The notes under the pieces are model-generated. The model searched no databases and was not told where the DNA came from. It saw only the letters and a program-made list of their open reading frames with translations. Positions 1 to 8,221 of a DNA stretch of 21,631 bases are shown here, in pieces. Source of the DNA: CAYZMH01 sp964479445 (GTDB taxonomy: Bacteria > Bacteroidota > Bacteroidia > Bacteroidales > GCA-2748055). Each line of letters starts with the position of its first letter. Position 1 is the stretch's first letter. The position numbers were made by a program, and so were the translations under genes. The DNA is taken from assembly GCA_964479445.1 (NCBI GenBank), contig CAYZMH010000065.1, positions 1 to 21,631 on the forward strand, written 5' to 3'.

Positions 1-1673
1 TCCTCCAGGTCAAGGCTGGTGACCACCCGGCGGTATTTGGTGGTCTCGGTGAGCGGACCACTGAATACATAATCTTCGCCGGTATTGGACGGATCGGTTT
101 GCCAGGTGCCTGCACTGGCCGTGAAATATTCCCACTGGTAACTGTAGATCCCGTTCCCCCCTTTAGGACGACTTGCGTTAATCGGATCGGGGGTCTCATC
201 GGAACAAACCGTCCTGTCGCTGGGCAGGGTATTGAACAGGAATCCATTCAGCGGCACATTCAACCCGGTTAGCAATCCGGGCTTCAAACCAGGGCTCGAT
301 CCATATTTATCTCCACCGATGGTGGTTCCGTTCATGCCCGGGAATGCCACCGTATCCAGGTTCGTGGAATCATACTTCACCCAGTAAAATCCACCGCCGC
401 CGCCACCACCCGGTCCGGTTTTGTGCCCGTTGGAGACGTTCTGTGTACTACTCCCGTCTCCCCCTTTGGCTGAAGCACTGATGGTACCGTCGTAATGGCT
501 AACATCCAATACAATGCATCCGCCGGCTCCTCCTCCGCCACCGGCGCCGGTAGCGATTTCGGTAACCGATTCCCCGTCTGCAAGGATCGGATACTGAGCA
601 GCTCCCCGCAGTGTATCAGCTATAATAATTACGATTCCGCCTCCGTTACCCCCTGCACTGGCCAGGTAACCTGGTCCGTCCTGAGTGCCTGTACCGCCAC
701 CTCCCCCGAAAAAGATCCGGTTGGCATACTTATCATCATCACCATCCAGCCACTCATCATTTTGATACCAGTTGGGAGCCGAGGAGAACACATACCCCGG
801 CTGACCTTTCACCTCCGAAGTGGCCGGTGTGGCACATGATTCGGTTTCATTGCCTCCTCTTCCACCCGATTGATAATTACTTCCCCCGGCGCCTCCGGAG
901 TACCTTCCGTTACCTCCACCGCCCCCGTTGATGAGGCTTGCCTTACCGCGGAGTTGTTGAAATGTGGTATCTGCAGCCCCCTCCCCTTTCCTACCGGCCC
1001 GGTCTTCGGCACTCTTATCATAGAAATAGTCATCCAATCCCGAAGGATCGTTCTGGTAACAAACATACCCGTAGGACTCCCCGGTGGGATCTGCTCCTTT
1101 AAAACCCATTCCTGAAACATCGATGGTATCCTGTAATTCCAGGGTTCCCTCCACGTAGAGCGCAACGACACCGCCCGTATTTGTAACAGGGTCCCACGGT
1201 TTAGCCTCCAGCTTGCCGGTTACCACCGCATTCTTGTAGGAGCGCACCTTGATCAACTGACCAACCTCTCCCGGGAAATAACGGCGATTCGCCTTTGCAG
1301 TAAAATCAAACGCCGTGGCGGCATTGAACCGGATCACCGTATCCACTCCCGGGGTCTGCTCAAAGATCGAATCGATGATCAGGATGGAATATTTTCCCAC
1401 ATGCCGGATGAAGCCGGTAAAATCACCCGCATCGGCCGGATCGGTATCCACCTCAAAACCCTTGGGTTGGTAAATCATCACCGTATCACCCTCTGCAAAA
1501 CTACCCAGCTGTTCCACCACCACCGAATCCTTATCGGTGTTCTCCGTGAAAAGTGCCTCTTTGATGGGAATATAGTCATTGACAACTCCCTGGAGTGGGG
1601 TTTGTGAAATGACCTGCAGAGAGAGCGCCAGCAAAGCTGCAACGAGGGTATATTTGAAACAGGTTCCCTTCAA
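1..1673 (-). CDS. Secreted glycine-rich surface protein with PKD/Ig-like repeat, C-terminus beyond window
   Basis: An open frame of about 557 codons runs off the left edge without a stop. No ATG lies between the upstream in-frame stop and the coding start, so the start is taken as TTG at 1673. It gives a good signal peptide (basic KGTCFKY, then VAALLALSLQVISQ). The mature part has a Ser/Thr/Asp-rich first 240 residues, then glycine clusters near residues 249-264, 323-346, 378-384 and 421-427, separated by beta-strand-like stretches such as GGIVIIIADTL and GGCIVLDVS. From about residue 487 the sequence (TVCSDETPDPI, YSYQWEYF, TKYRRVV) resembles the PKD/Ig-like repeats of large Bacteroidota cell-surface proteins exported by the type IX secretion system. 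The sorting domain would lie outside the window. Adhesion or gliding-related function is an inference from the class; no catalytic domain is visible. Confidence 0.75.
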   Translation of the reverse strand, partial: MKGTCFKYTLVAALLALSLQVISQTPLQGVVNDYIPIKEALFTENTDKDSVVVEQLGSFAEGDTVMIYQPKGFEVDTDPADAGDFTGFIRHVGKYSILIIDSIFEQTPGVDTVIRFNAATAFDFTAKANRRYFPGEVGQLIKVRSYKNAVVTGKLEAKPWDPVTNTGGVVALYVEGTLELQDTIDVSGMGFKGADPTGESYGYVCYQNDPSGLDDYFYDKSAEDRAGRKGEGAADTTFQQLRGKASLINGGGGGNGRYSGGAGGSNYQSGGRGGNETESCATPATSEVKGQPGYVFSSAPNWYQNDEWLDGDDDKYANRIFFGGGGGTGTQDGPGYLASAGGNGGGIVIIIADTLRGAAQYPILADGESVTEIATGAGGGGGAGGCIVLDVSHYDGTISASAKGGDGSSTQNVSNGHKTGPGGGGGGGFYWVKYDSTNLDTVAFPGMNGTTIGGDKYGSSPGLKPGLLTGLNVPLNGFLFNTLPSDRTVCSDETPDPINASRPKGGNGIYSYQWEYFTASAGTWQTDPSNTGEDYVFSGPLTETTKYRRVVTSLDLE

Positions 1674-1779
1674 GACTTCGGTGTTATAAGGAATCGAAAT
1701 CTAAGATAACAAAAAAAACATTGCCACTACCAGCCATCTTTTAAAAGAACCCAACATACGCTCAACAGGTTGCATGTCT

Positions 1780-4700
1780 TTATTGATAGACAGGCAGGGT
1801 TACATAGAACGTAGACCCCTCTCCGGATTCGGTTTCATACCGGATATCGCCTCCCATTGCCTTGATGATATTGGCAGTGATGGCCAGCCCCATACCCATG
1901 CCGCTGCTCTTGGTGGTGAAATTGGGCCGGAATAACTTATCGCGGATCTCCTCCGGGATCCCCCTCCCGTTATCGGCAACGGCAACCTGTACTTTTCCTT
2001 CATCCACCTTCTCCATCGTAATGCGGATGTGTGCTTCGCGGGTATCGGGAACAGACTGCATCCCGTTTTTAATCAGATTAATAAAAACCCGCATTAGCTG
2101 CTCCTTATCCCCGTACACCCAGACTTCTTTCCAGGTACCGGTATCAAGTTCCAGGTTCACCGAACCGGTGCTGCTGAATAGCTCGAGGGTGTTCTGCAAC
2201 TTCTTCACCAGGTTGATCCGCTCGTACCGTGCCCTGGGCATTTTTGCAAAATCAGAAAACTCATTGGCTATGGAGGAGAGCGAATTAATTTGTTCGATCA
2301 GGGTCCGGCACACGTTGTTGACTTTCTCCTCCCTATTACCGTCTCCCTCCAGTAGGGTTCGCTGCAGGTGCTGTACATTGAGCTTCATGGGGGTTAACGG
2401 ATTTTTGATCTCGTGTGCGATCTGCTTGGCCATCTCCCGCCAGGCAGTCTCCCTCTCCGATTGTGCGAGTAACTCGGCACTTCGAGCCAGTTCATCCACC
2501 ATATAATTGTACTCTTCCACCAATCCACGGATCTCATCCTGCCGGCGATAGACGATCTTTTCATTCTTCACGCTCAGACTCACCTGCGCAATACGGTTCT
2601 GGATCATTCTCAGGGGCTGTGTGATACGATCGGCCAGGAAGACACTGACAAACAGGATCAACAGCAACAGGATCACGTAGATATTCAGGATAGCCACGAT
2701 CAAATTGGTAATGTCCTGCGTAAGAGCCTCAGGATGGGTGAAATAGGGAAGGTTCAGGTAGGCCAGCAAATTATTCTCGCTGTTTAAAAGAGGGACGTAG
2801 GCCGACTGGTACTGTAAATTACCGATATTCTCGGTATGAATAAACGCAGAATAATCCTCAATGGCCAGCTTCTCAAAAGCTACCCGGTTCATGCGCCGGC
2901 TGAGCAAATGCTGCTCAAAAATTTCAGACCGCGATGTAGACAGCAACATTCCCTCTTCATCATACAGGTTGATATCGGCATAGAAAACATTGGAGAATTT
3001 TCTTAATAACTCATCCAGATCGTAGTATTTATCGGAGCTCCAGTTCCGCAAATCCTCCTCGAACTCGACTTTGTGAATAAGCTCGATATACACCGAGCGC
3101 ATGGTATTCTGCAGGTTGTCATGGTGCTTGTCCCGGTATTGCTGGATGATGAAATAGATCGTTCCGCTGCAGATGAAGACAAAGGTCAGGAACAGAATCC
3201 CGATCATAGAATATTGTATCCGGTTCTTGAAATTCCACTGCAGCGTAGACCGGAACTGGGGCGGTGAAATAAACAGGTAAAAGAGCGCCAGCAACACAAA
3301 AAAGTACGCAAAAATGTAAGAAAACGAGATCAGCTTATCAATGAATGATACCATGCGTGAAGTCACAATGATGGTATTCTCCTCATCCACGTTGAAAACC
3401 AGGTGTTCAAACTGACCGGTAACCAGGCGTTCAAAGGTCTCATCCCCATTGGTATAGTAATCGGATGTCCGCCGATAATCATAATCACCGCTGCTGGTGA
3501 TCAGTTTCCCTCCATTGTATTTCGCATGACTGAACCCATTATCCGTTTCGTAATCGTCTTTCAGCAATAACTCAGGGTATCCCAACTCTTCCGATATGAT
3601 CTTGGAATCCAGCTCCAGGAAAAGACTGATTTCCCGTTCCTCCCCATAGCTGTAAGGTATTTGCGCCAGGTAGGAGATACGGCCGTTCAGGTTATCCAGG
3701 AAATAGAAATCGGAATTGGGCACCTCGATCCCCTGCTCCCTGATCATCTCCCCGAAAAAAGAGTAGCAGTGAAACCAGGCATCATCCGGAGGCTGCACAT
3801 ATACGCTGTCGGCCGGGTGGCAGAGTGTAATCTGCAAATCATACTTGGTCCAGTACCCGGTAAAATAGGTGCGCTGTAAATAGTTGTAGATATAATCGAT
3901 GTCCAGGTAAGGGGAGGCTAGCCTCCGCATCAATGCACTGTCCTGTCGAAGCTCACGCGAAACAGAGGAAAAAAGCATCTCTGCCACCGCATCATGCTCC
4001 GAGGAGAGTTTCACAGCTTCCACCTCTTTGTTCTGCCGGACCTTGAACGAGGTGTGCTTCTGCAATTCCAGGCTGGTGAACAGAGCAAAGAGAAAGAGCA
4101 CCAGGAAAAAGCGGGAGAAAGGGAGCTTGCGAACCTTCCGGTAACGGATGTAGGCAATGGCCGCGATAAAAAACAGGTAGAATAACAGGGAGAAAATCTC
4201 CATCCGCCAGACCACCATGCCCAGGAAAGGGACCTGTACAATCGCCGTGGTAATCAGTATGGTCAACCCCTGTCTCAGGGAAAAAGGTCTGGATTCCAAC
4301 GAGAGGGCGCGGTCGATCACCATGGCAACAGCCATGAACAGCAAGGCCAGGATTAGCAACCCGATAAAGGTAAATTCATCCAGGGTATTAACCTTGTAGG
4401 CTTCAAATGAGATATTGGAATCAATAACCAGGATACTGAGCACATGATGCAGGAAAACATATCCCACCGAAGCCAGCAGGAGCAGAATAACCGACACCGG
4501 CCATCGCAACCGGGATCCCAGCAAAGAGGGCAGGTCTACGTAACGGTAAAGCATCAATACCGCCATGAAAACTACCGCTGAAACTAAAAGCAGGTGTCCA
4601 AGCGAATGGAAGGTCATGCTGGCGAAAATCGAAGGATGGAACAACACAGAGGCAAACAGGATACGGGGTTGCTCCAGCACGATTATCAAGGCTGCAACCA

Positions 4701-5481
4701 GCAGGGTCAGAAACACCCCCCAGCCAACCCAGCGGAGCCTGGCTTTCCGATCGTTCCTTGAAGAGACTTTCAGACACAGAAAAACAAAAAGAAAGATAAA
4801 CCCTGCCAGGAAAGCCACAACAGCAAGAGGTATGAGTTCACCCTGCTGTTTTAACCGGTTATCAAAATCAAATGCAAAGAGGTAATCCCCATCCATGTTA
4901 AAAACGGGATGCATCCCGGATTGTTGAATCCTGCTCAGGGGAACCGGGGCCTCCATGTGAAAATCGGGGTGAAACCCGTTCTCCAGGTAATCATTTTCAT
5001 AGGGGTACTGTGTTTTCACCTGGATAAGGCCCAGCAGCATGCCATTGGCGGTTTCCTGTTGTTCTGCAACATACACAGCATTGCGCAGTTCCATCACCGG
5101 ATCTTCCATCCGCCTGTTCCAGCGCGCTGGGATGGGCACTCCATGATCTGACCAGTAGGAAAGTGTCCCGTCATTAAAATAGAAAAGGTAAATGCCCTCC
5201 TTCTGTGATAACCTCCTGAAGCGGGGCGACCTGTCACCCAGCACTTTCAACGGATCCCGTTCCGAGAATGCCGCCTGCAACTTTCCGAACTCGTTACGAA
5301 TCAATCGCTCCTTGCCGTGCAACACATCCTCGAATCGATCCACATCCCGCTCCCCGTAGGTAGCGTTATAATAGGTCTTCTGCAGCAGCAATCCTGTTCC
5401 GATGAACAGAACTGCCAGTCCCAGTGAAATCCAGGAAAACCTGTTTTTACGCTTAGATTTCCGTTTGGTGTCCCGGTCCAT
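1780..5481 (-). CDS. Large multi-pass sensor histidine kinase (NtrY-like, HAMP-HisKA-HATPase)
   Basis: A 1233-residue membrane sensor kinase. I see about twelve hydrophobic segments: 15-34, then a cluster of eight between 217 and 470, then about 717-738, 755-779 and 926-948. Three non-membrane regions (35-215, 471-716, 780-925) are likely extracytoplasmic sensor domains. A HAMP linker follows at about 949-1000. The kinase core is complete: H-box IAHEIKNPLTPMK with the phospho-acceptor at His1023, N-box NLIKNGMQS around 1135-1143, G1 DNGRGIP at 1170-1176, F-box FRPNFTT at 1184-1190 and G2 GMGMG at 1194-1198. The HEIKNPLTP motif is typical of NtrY-type kinases. There is no receiver domain and no response regulator gene in the window, so partner and signal are unknown. 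It starts 15 bp after rlmH and probably shares its transcript. Confidence 0.9.
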   Translation of the reverse strand: MDRDTKRKSKRKNRFSWISLGLAVLFIGTGLLLQKTYYNATYGERDVDRFEDVLHGKERLIRNEFGKLQAAFSERDPLKVLGDRSPRFRRLSQKEGIYLFYFNDGTLSYWSDHGVPIPARWNRRMEDPVMELRNAVYVAEQQETANGMLLGLIQVKTQYPYENDYLENGFHPDFHMEAPVPLSRIQQSGMHPVFNMDGDYLFAFDFDNRLKQQGELIPLAVVAFLAGFIFLFVFLCLKVSSRNDRKARLRWVGWGVFLTLLVAALIIVLEQPRILFASVLFHPSIFASMTFHSLGHLLLVSAVVFMAVLMLYRYVDLPSLLGSRLRWPVSVILLLLASVGYVFLHHVLSILVIDSNISFEAYKVNTLDEFTFIGLLILALLFMAVAMVIDRALSLESRPFSLRQGLTILITTAIVQVPFLGMVVWRMEIFSLLFYLFFIAAIAYIRYRKVRKLPFSRFFLVLFLFALFTSLELQKHTSFKVRQNKEVEAVKLSSEHDAVAEMLFSSVSRELRQDSALMRRLASPYLDIDYIYNYLQRTYFTGYWTKYDLQITLCHPADSVYVQPPDDAWFHCYSFFGEMIREQGIEVPNSDFYFLDNLNGRISYLAQIPYSYGEEREISLFLELDSKIISEELGYPELLLKDDYETDNGFSHAKYNGGKLITSSGDYDYRRTSDYYTNGDETFERLVTGQFEHLVFNVDEENTIIVTSRMVSFIDKLISFSYIFAYFFVLLALFYLFISPPQFRSTLQWNFKNRIQYSMIGILFLTFVFICSGTIYFIIQQYRDKHHDNLQNTMRSVYIELIHKVEFEEDLRNWSSDKYYDLDELLRKFSNVFYADINLYDEEGMLLSTSRSEIFEQHLLSRRMNRVAFEKLAIEDYSAFIHTENIGNLQYQSAYVPLLNSENNLLAYLNLPYFTHPEALTQDITNLIVAILNIYVILLLLILFVSVFLADRITQPLRMIQNRIAQVSLSVKNEKIVYRRQDEIRGLVEEYNYMVDELARSAELLAQSERETAWREMAKQIAHEIKNPLTPMKLNVQHLQRTLLEGDGNREEKVNNVCRTLIEQINSLSSIANEFSDFAKMPRARYERINLVKKLQNTLELFSSTGSVNLELDTGTWKEVWVYGDKEQLMRVFINLIKNGMQSVPDTREAHIRITMEKVDEGKVQVAVADNGRGIPEEIRDKLFRPNFTTKSSGMGMGLAITANIIKAMGGDIRYETESGEGSTFYVTLPVYQ

Positions 5482-5496
5482 TGCTATCGTGCATAT

Positions 5497-5967
5497 TTAT
5501 TGATGATGGTAGGGCTGCCCCTTCAATATGGTGAATGCCCTGTACAGTTGTTCCGTAAAAACCAGTCTGACCAGCTGGTGTGAAAACGTCATCTTCGACA
5601 ACGCGATCTTCTGGTGAGCTGCTTCGTACATCTGCTCGCTGAAACCATACGGTCCCCCGACCACAAAAACTACATGGTTGACCCGCCCTTCCATCCCCGA
5701 CAGGTGTTCTGCGAATCCGATGGAAGTAAACTCTTTACCCCGCTCATCAAGCAGGATCACGTGATCCGATGACCTGAGCCGCTGCATGATCAACGCCCCC
5801 TCTTTCTCCATCACCGCCTTCATCTCCTGCTTCCCTGAGTGTTTCACTTCGGGAATCACCTCCACCCTGAAAGGCACGTAATGTTTCAACCGCTCTTCAT
5901 ACATCTGCATCCCTTCCTGTATGAAACTGTCTTTTGTTTTGCCCGTTAACAGCAAGGTTATCCGCAT
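5497..5967 (-). CDS. rlmH: 23S rRNA pseudouridine-1915 N3-methyltransferase RlmH
   Basis: A 156-residue protein of the normal length for RlmH, the SPOUT-class enzyme that uses S-adenosylmethionine to methylate pseudouridine 1915 in helix 69 of 23S rRNA, acting on assembled ribosomes in the cytoplasm. Diagnostic stretches are LDERGKEFTS, the SAM-site glycine motif VVGGPYGFS and the conserved C-terminus HQLVRLVFTEQLYRAFTI ending in KGQPYHHQ. The start is supported by GGAGG immediately before the ATG. It is the first gene of a probable two-gene unit with the downstream histidine kinase and is transcribed divergently from the DUF4783-nadC pair, an arrangement in line with gene order in other Bacteroidales as I know it. 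Confidence 0.97.
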   Translation of the reverse strand: MRITLLLTGKTKDSFIQEGMQMYEERLKHYVPFRVEVIPEVKHSGKQEMKAVMEKEGALIMQRLRSSDHVILLDERGKEFTSIGFAEHLSGMEGRVNHVVFVVGGPYGFSEQMYEAAHQKIALSKMTFSHQLVRLVFTEQLYRAFTILKGQPYHHQ

Positions 5968-6041
5968 ATCCTCCGGTCGTTACAGCGAATTTTCCTAACT
6001 TGTAGCCAGCGGAAAATTGGCCCGATTATTGTTGTTCTATA

Positions 6042-6073
6042 CAAACTTAATCGAAATGCTAAAGCAATTGCAA
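6042..6073 (-). promoter_or_regulatory. Bacteroidota-type promoter for rlmH-kinase unit
   Basis: On the minus strand TAAGTTTG (plus 6042-6049) matches the Bacteroidota -7 consensus TAnnTTTG exactly. A TTG lies 21 bp upstream (plus 6071-6073), within the 17-23 bp spacing reported for the -33 element in this phylum. Transcription would start near 6035, leaving a leader of about 65 nt before the rlmH ATG. The match is seen directly; activity is inferred. Confidence 0.55.
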
Positions 6074-6106
6074 AAACCCGGCCAAAGATTATAAACAACG
6101 GGGAAA

Positions 6107-6508
6107 ATGAAGCACACCATGAAAAAACACCTGATGCTGATCGCGGTCCTGTTCATCTTTGTCACTGCGGCCCCCGGACAACCTGTGCACAAAGAAATTG
6201 TCAGGGCGATTGAAGCAGGCGATTCCAAAACGCTCTCAGGCTATTTCCATGCCAACCTGGAGATGGACATCCTGAAAAAGAATTACATGGTCAGCAAAAA
6301 TCACGCTACCCGAATCATCCAGGACTTTTTCAACCAGAATCCTCCCACCTCCTTCCACGTGGAGTTTGAAGGCGACCGCGACGACTCGCGTTACGCCATC
6401 GGTATGCTGGAGACCAGGAAAGGCAACTTTCGTGTTAACCTCTATTTCCTCTCCGGCGAGCGGTCCCATATCATCTACTACCTCAGCATCGAAAAAGTAC
6501 AATTATGA
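6107..6508 (+). CDS. Small secreted DUF4783-family protein
   Basis: A 133-residue protein with an N-terminal signal peptide (KKHLMLIAVLFIFVTAAPGQ) and a mature domain of about 105 residues. The mature part (HKEIVRAIEAGDSKTL, YMVSKNHATRIIQDFF, FRVNLYFLSG, IYYLSIEK) fits the DUF4783 family of Bacteroidota, which has an NTF2-like cystatin-type look: helix pair followed by a curved sheet. Its function is unknown. A second ATG at 6119 gives a more typical signal peptide start (MKKHLML) and may be the true one. The stop overlaps the nadC start by 4 bp (ATGA), so the two are translationally coupled; the same pairing recurs in other Bacteroidales. Export suggests a cell-envelope role rather than a step in NAD synthesis. 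Confidence 0.85.
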   Translation: MKHTMKKHLMLIAVLFIFVTAAPGQPVHKEIVRAIEAGDSKTLSGYFHANLEMDILKKNYMVSKNHATRIIQDFFNQNPPTSFHVEFEGDRDDSRYAIGMLETRKGNFRVNLYFLSGERSHIIYYLSIEKVQL

Positions 6509-7353
6509 CCCCATCCTCTTCTCTCATGGAACAGATCCACCAGTGGCTCCGGGAAGATATTGGCGATGGTGATCACACCACGCTCAGTACCATTCCCGCA
6601 TCAGCCGAAGGCTCGGCACGGCTGCTTGTCAAGCAGGAGGGCATTCTCGCAGGTGCGGCTGTAGCCGGAACGATCTTTCACGCACTGGATCCAAACCTGT
6701 CCGTTCAATACAACCGGCAGGACGGCGATGCCGTCCGCCCGGGGGACATAGCCTTCCATGTCTCCGGGAACGTGCGGTCCATCCTTCAATCAGAACGCCT
6801 GGTCCTTAACGTAATGCAACGCATGAGCGGGATTGCAACACAAACTTCCGCTTACGTGAAACGGGTGGAAGGCACCGGTACGCGTATCCTGGACACCCGG
6901 AAAACCACGCCCGGTTTTCGTCCCTTCGAGAAGGAGGGGGTACGGATCGGCGGCGGCGTGAACCACCGGTCGGGGCTCTACGACATGATCCTGATCAAGG
7001 ATAACCATATTGATTTTGCCGGCGGGATCCGCCAGGCCATAGAGCGTTCCAGTGCTTACCTGGCAAAACAGAAGCGGGACCTGAAAATTGTGGTCGAAAC
7101 CCGCTCCCTGGAAGATATCCGTTTCGCCCTGGATGCAGGCGGGATCCACCGGATCCTGCTGGATAACTTCAGCGTGGATCAAACCCGCAGGGCGGTGGAG
7201 CTGATCAACCACGCCGTGGACACCGAGTCCTCCGGGGGTATCACGCTCGAAAACCTCCGCGATTATGCGCTGTGCGGGGTTGACTATATTTCCGTCGGTG
7301 CCCTGACCCACCAGGTGAAGAGCCTTGACCTCAGCCTGAAAGCAGAATTCTGA
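6505..7353 (+). CDS. nadC: Nicotinate-nucleotide pyrophosphorylase (carboxylating), quinolinate phosphoribosyltransferase
   Basis: A 282-residue cytoplasmic enzyme converting quinolinate and PRPP to nicotinate mononucleotide, CO2 and pyrophosphate in de novo NAD synthesis. The family signature is complete: QRMSGIATQTSAYV, LDTRKTTPGFRPFEK, GGGVNHRSGLYDMILIKDNH, VVETRSLEDI, ILLDNFS, ESSGGITLENLRDYA and the C-terminal DYISVGALTHQVKSLDLSLK. Length is normal for the type II family. The ATG overlaps the preceding stop; an internal ATG at 6526 (MEQIHQWLRED) would remove only seven non-conserved residues and is an alternative start. No nadA or nadB lies in the window. Confidence 0.97.
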   Translation: MTPSSSLMEQIHQWLREDIGDGDHTTLSTIPASAEGSARLLVKQEGILAGAAVAGTIFHALDPNLSVQYNRQDGDAVRPGDIAFHVSGNVRSILQSERLVLNVMQRMSGIATQTSAYVKRVEGTGTRILDTRKTTPGFRPFEKEGVRIGGGVNHRSGLYDMILIKDNHIDFAGGIRQAIERSSAYLAKQKRDLKIVVETRSLEDIRFALDAGGIHRILLDNFSVDQTRRAVELINHAVDTESSGGITLENLRDYALCGVDYISVGALTHQVKSLDLSLKAEF

Positions 7354-7471
7354 AAATCGAACATCGGAACCTTCCCGGGTGTTACCCTTTCAAAACAAAG
7401 GATGAACCCTTCAGCGAATACAGCAGAACGTAATGTAGACTCTTCATCCTCCATTAATACATTCTGATACC

Positions 7472-8116
7472 TTGAAAAACGATCTGTCCACACTCAGAAA
7501 TGAATACAGCGGACATCCCCTGCGCAGGGACCAGGTGCCGGATCTGCCGACAGACCTGTTTCACCGCTGGATGGAAGAGGCCCTGGAGGCCGGCTGCAAC
7601 GAACCCACCGCCATGACGCTTTCCACCGCTGACACGCGGGATGGGATCACCTCGCGGATCGTCCTGCTAAAGGGAGCGGATGAGAACGGTTATATCTTTT
7701 TTACCCACTACGATAGCGCAAAAAGCCTTGCCATCGGGGAGAATCCCCGGGTATCAGCCCTACTATTCTGGCCGGAGCTCTGGCGGCAGGTGCGCATCGA
7801 AGGGAGTGCAACACGGCTGGATCCGTCGACCTCCGACCAATATTTTGCATCCCGGCCGAGGGGAAGCCAGCTGGCTGCATGGATCTCGCCCCAGAGCCGT
7901 CAGATTACCTCCCGGGAGGAGCTGGAAAAGGCGTTCCGGGAACAGGAGCAGCGATTTGCCGGTTCCGGTTCCATCCCGCGCCCCCCCTACTGGGGCGGTT
8001 ACCGCATCGTACCACACCGCATGGAGTTCTGGCAGGGACGGGAAAACCGGCTTCATGACCGGATCCGGTATGAAAAAGAAGACAATGGATGGAAAACGGA
8101 ACGGCTGGCACCGTAA
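7472..8116 (+). CDS. pdxH: Pyridoxamine/pyridoxine 5'-phosphate oxidase
   Basis: A 214-residue FMN-dependent oxidase that converts pyridoxine or pyridoxamine 5'-phosphate to pyridoxal 5'-phosphate. The family pattern is intact from end to end: N-terminal LRNEYSGHPLRRDQVPD, FMN-site TSRIVLLKG and GYIFFTHYDSAKSLAI, LFWPELWRQVRIEG, RPRGSQLAAWISPQSR, and the C-terminal RPPYWGGYRIVPHRMEFWQG, RLHDRIRYE and W..ERLAP. The start must be TTG at 7472. No in-frame ATG precedes it after the upstream stop at 7436, and the first internal ATG would remove the conserved N-terminus. It follows nadC by 118 bp with no strong terminator between them, so co-transcription is possible. A weak 8-bp inverted repeat (AGGATGAA at 7399, TTCATCCT at 7443) lies in that gap. 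Confidence 0.97.
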   Translation: MKNDLSTLRNEYSGHPLRRDQVPDLPTDLFHRWMEEALEAGCNEPTAMTLSTADTRDGITSRIVLLKGADENGYIFFTHYDSAKSLAIGENPRVSALLFWPELWRQVRIEGSATRLDPSTSDQYFASRPRGSQLAAWISPQSRQITSREELEKAFREQEQRFAGSGSIPRPPYWGGYRIVPHRMEFWQGRENRLHDRIRYEKEDNGWKTERLAP

Positions 8117-8198
8117 GCAATGGCCTGATCGGTTAAATAAAAAAAACAATGCATGGAAACCGGAACGACTGATACCGAAAGGAATTGCCAGGTCCGGT
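8062..8198. repeat. Tandem duplication (about 64 bp) of the pdxH 3' end
   Basis: The stretch 8082-8123, covering the last codons and stop of pdxH, recurs at 8146-8187 at a constant offset of 64 bp with 34 of 42 bases identical. The first copy encodes NGWKTERLAP-stop; the second, in its own register, reads NAWKPERLIPK. The junction element GATCCGGT (8062) also recurs as GATCGGT (8127) and GGTCCGGT (8191), which fits a degenerate tandem unit. The second copy lies outside the gene, in the convergent gap before the glutamine synthetase-like gene, and is probably a decayed duplication. Confidence 0.65.
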
Positions 8199-8221
8199 CA
8201 GCGCATAGTATTTAACGCGTA

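Noticed and set aside
7354..7471. Terminator or riboswitch between nadC and pdxH
   Set aside because: The only structures are a 4-bp stem (GGGTGTTACCC) and an 8-bp inverted repeat with a 36-nt loop; neither has a T tract or matches a known aptamer.
8117..8160. A-run at 8139-8145 as a minus-strand terminator for the glutamine synthetase-like gene
   Set aside because: There is a T tract on the minus strand but no convincing stem immediately before it.
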